64,000 nucleotides of DNA from JBGQMW01 sp963769845 (GTDB lineage: Archaea > Thermoproteota > Bathyarchaeia > Bathyarchaeales > Bathycorpusculaceae), in assembly GCA_963769845.1 (NCBI GenBank), contig CAVYNL010000005.1, forward strand, positions 19,913 to 83,912. Direction: 5' to 3'. A program made the position numbers and the translations under genes. Position 1 is the stretch's first letter, and the number at the start of each line of letters is the position of its first letter. The notes under the pieces are model-generated. The model saw only the letters and a program-made list of their open reading frames with translations. It was not told where the DNA came from and ran no database searches. Below, piece by piece: positions 63,733-64,000 of the stretch.

Positions 63733-63818
63733 GCCAGTCGAATCTGTTCGCCCGTATTTCCGGGGCATACAGTAGCGCGCGCTGCCTCAGTGCGCACGAC
63801 AAACGGCTAGCCTCTCAA

Positions 63819-64000
63819 TCAGCTAACTACTTTTCTGAACAGGTACAGTGTCGCTCCCAGAGTGACAACTGCGATGAGCCCTATTACGCCGAACGCTTTC
63901 AGTACCGTGCCCCAATCGTATCCGGTGACCATGAGCGCTCGTGCCGCGTCCACAGTGTAGCTGATGGGGTTGAAGTTCGAGACGTTCGATATCCAATCAG
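63819..64000 (-). CDS. ABC-2 type transporter permease, C-terminal end (cut by window edge)
   Basis: 60 residues are visible: NPISYTVDAARALMVTGYDW, then a hydrophobic helix (FGVIGLIAVVTLGATLYLF) and stop. This is the closing segment of daunorubicin-type ABC-2 permeases, where the NPI(S/T)Y...ARAL motif precedes the last membrane helix. It is a different gene from the permease at 53787-54527. The rest lies beyond 64000. Confidence 0.8.
   Translation of the reverse strand, partial: DWISNVSNFNPISYTVDAARALMVTGYDWGTVLKAFGVIGLIAVVTLGATLYLFRKVVS

Noticed and set aside
1..64000. CRISPR arrays or cas genes
   Set aside because: No regularly spaced direct repeats of 20-40 bases and no Cas-like protein were found; the GATC and CG runs are simple sequence.

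Overview
The window is archaeal chromosomal DNA of about 50% GC. The diagnostic genes are an archaeal DnaG primase, a family B DNA polymerase, a DUF1512 protein next to a type II methionine aminopeptidase, archaeal-type PheST, TrpRS and TyrRS, intron-bearing and CCA-encoding tRNA genes, and TATA-box promoters with short or no leaders. The secreted proteins (dockerin and cohesin modules, NosD-like beta-helices, a C-terminal VPEFP tail with a membrane anchor) suggest an uncultured TACK-type archaeon, most like Bathyarchaeia. That placement is inference.

Layout. 1-1.5 kb: end of an Mg2+ P-type ATPase, an intron-containing tRNA-Trp and a 5S rRNA gene. 1.9-8.3 kb: accessory DNA with secreted proteins, a decayed sensor kinase, a two-HTH regulator, small proteins and a tRNA-like remnant. 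8.5-21 kb: core genes (DUF1512, map, UPF0173 hydrolase, trpS, pheS, pheT, a dockerin beta-helix protein, tyrS, Toprim protein). 21.2-30.5 kb: a cohesin-like protein, a plasmid- or virus-like block (wHTH, coiled-coil protein, AAA ATPase, long palindrome, HTH protein) and badly broken exoproteins. 30.5-36.4 kb: beta-CASP nuclease, DUF3160 protein and a wHTH gene with an operator-like palindrome. 36.5-43.9 kb: dnaG convergent with polB, a release-factor-like protein, a DUF429 protein and a CxxC protein. 44-48 kb: tRNA-Ser, integrase remnant and a dockerin-tagged peptide-binding protein. 48.5-64 kb: a large sensor kinase, CBS protein, MarC, an ABC-2 exporter, a flavodiiron/DUF438 operon facing a Cys-rich HTH regulator, a Vps62-like membrane protein and a thioredoxin-reductase-like flavoprotein.

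Genes that may work together. Four proteins carry dockerin-like tails with a shared signature and one carries a cohesin-like domain, which suggests non-covalent assembly of secreted proteins. The flavodiiron protein, the hemerythrin/PAS protein and the divergent regulator form a likely O2 or NO detoxification unit around a 16-bp palindrome. DnaG and PolB meet tail to tail; the PolB polymerase motifs are intact but its exonuclease motifs I and II are lost.

Caution. Many genes are interrupted by single-base shifts, including the essential genes pheT and polB. In five otherwise intact genes (pheT, the beta-helix protein, Toprim, the beta-CASP nuclease, polB) the shift is always one extra base, and no slippery sequence is shared. 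Base-level sequence error is therefore a serious alternative to real gene decay. Several genes also lack an ATG, GTG or TTG at the expected start.
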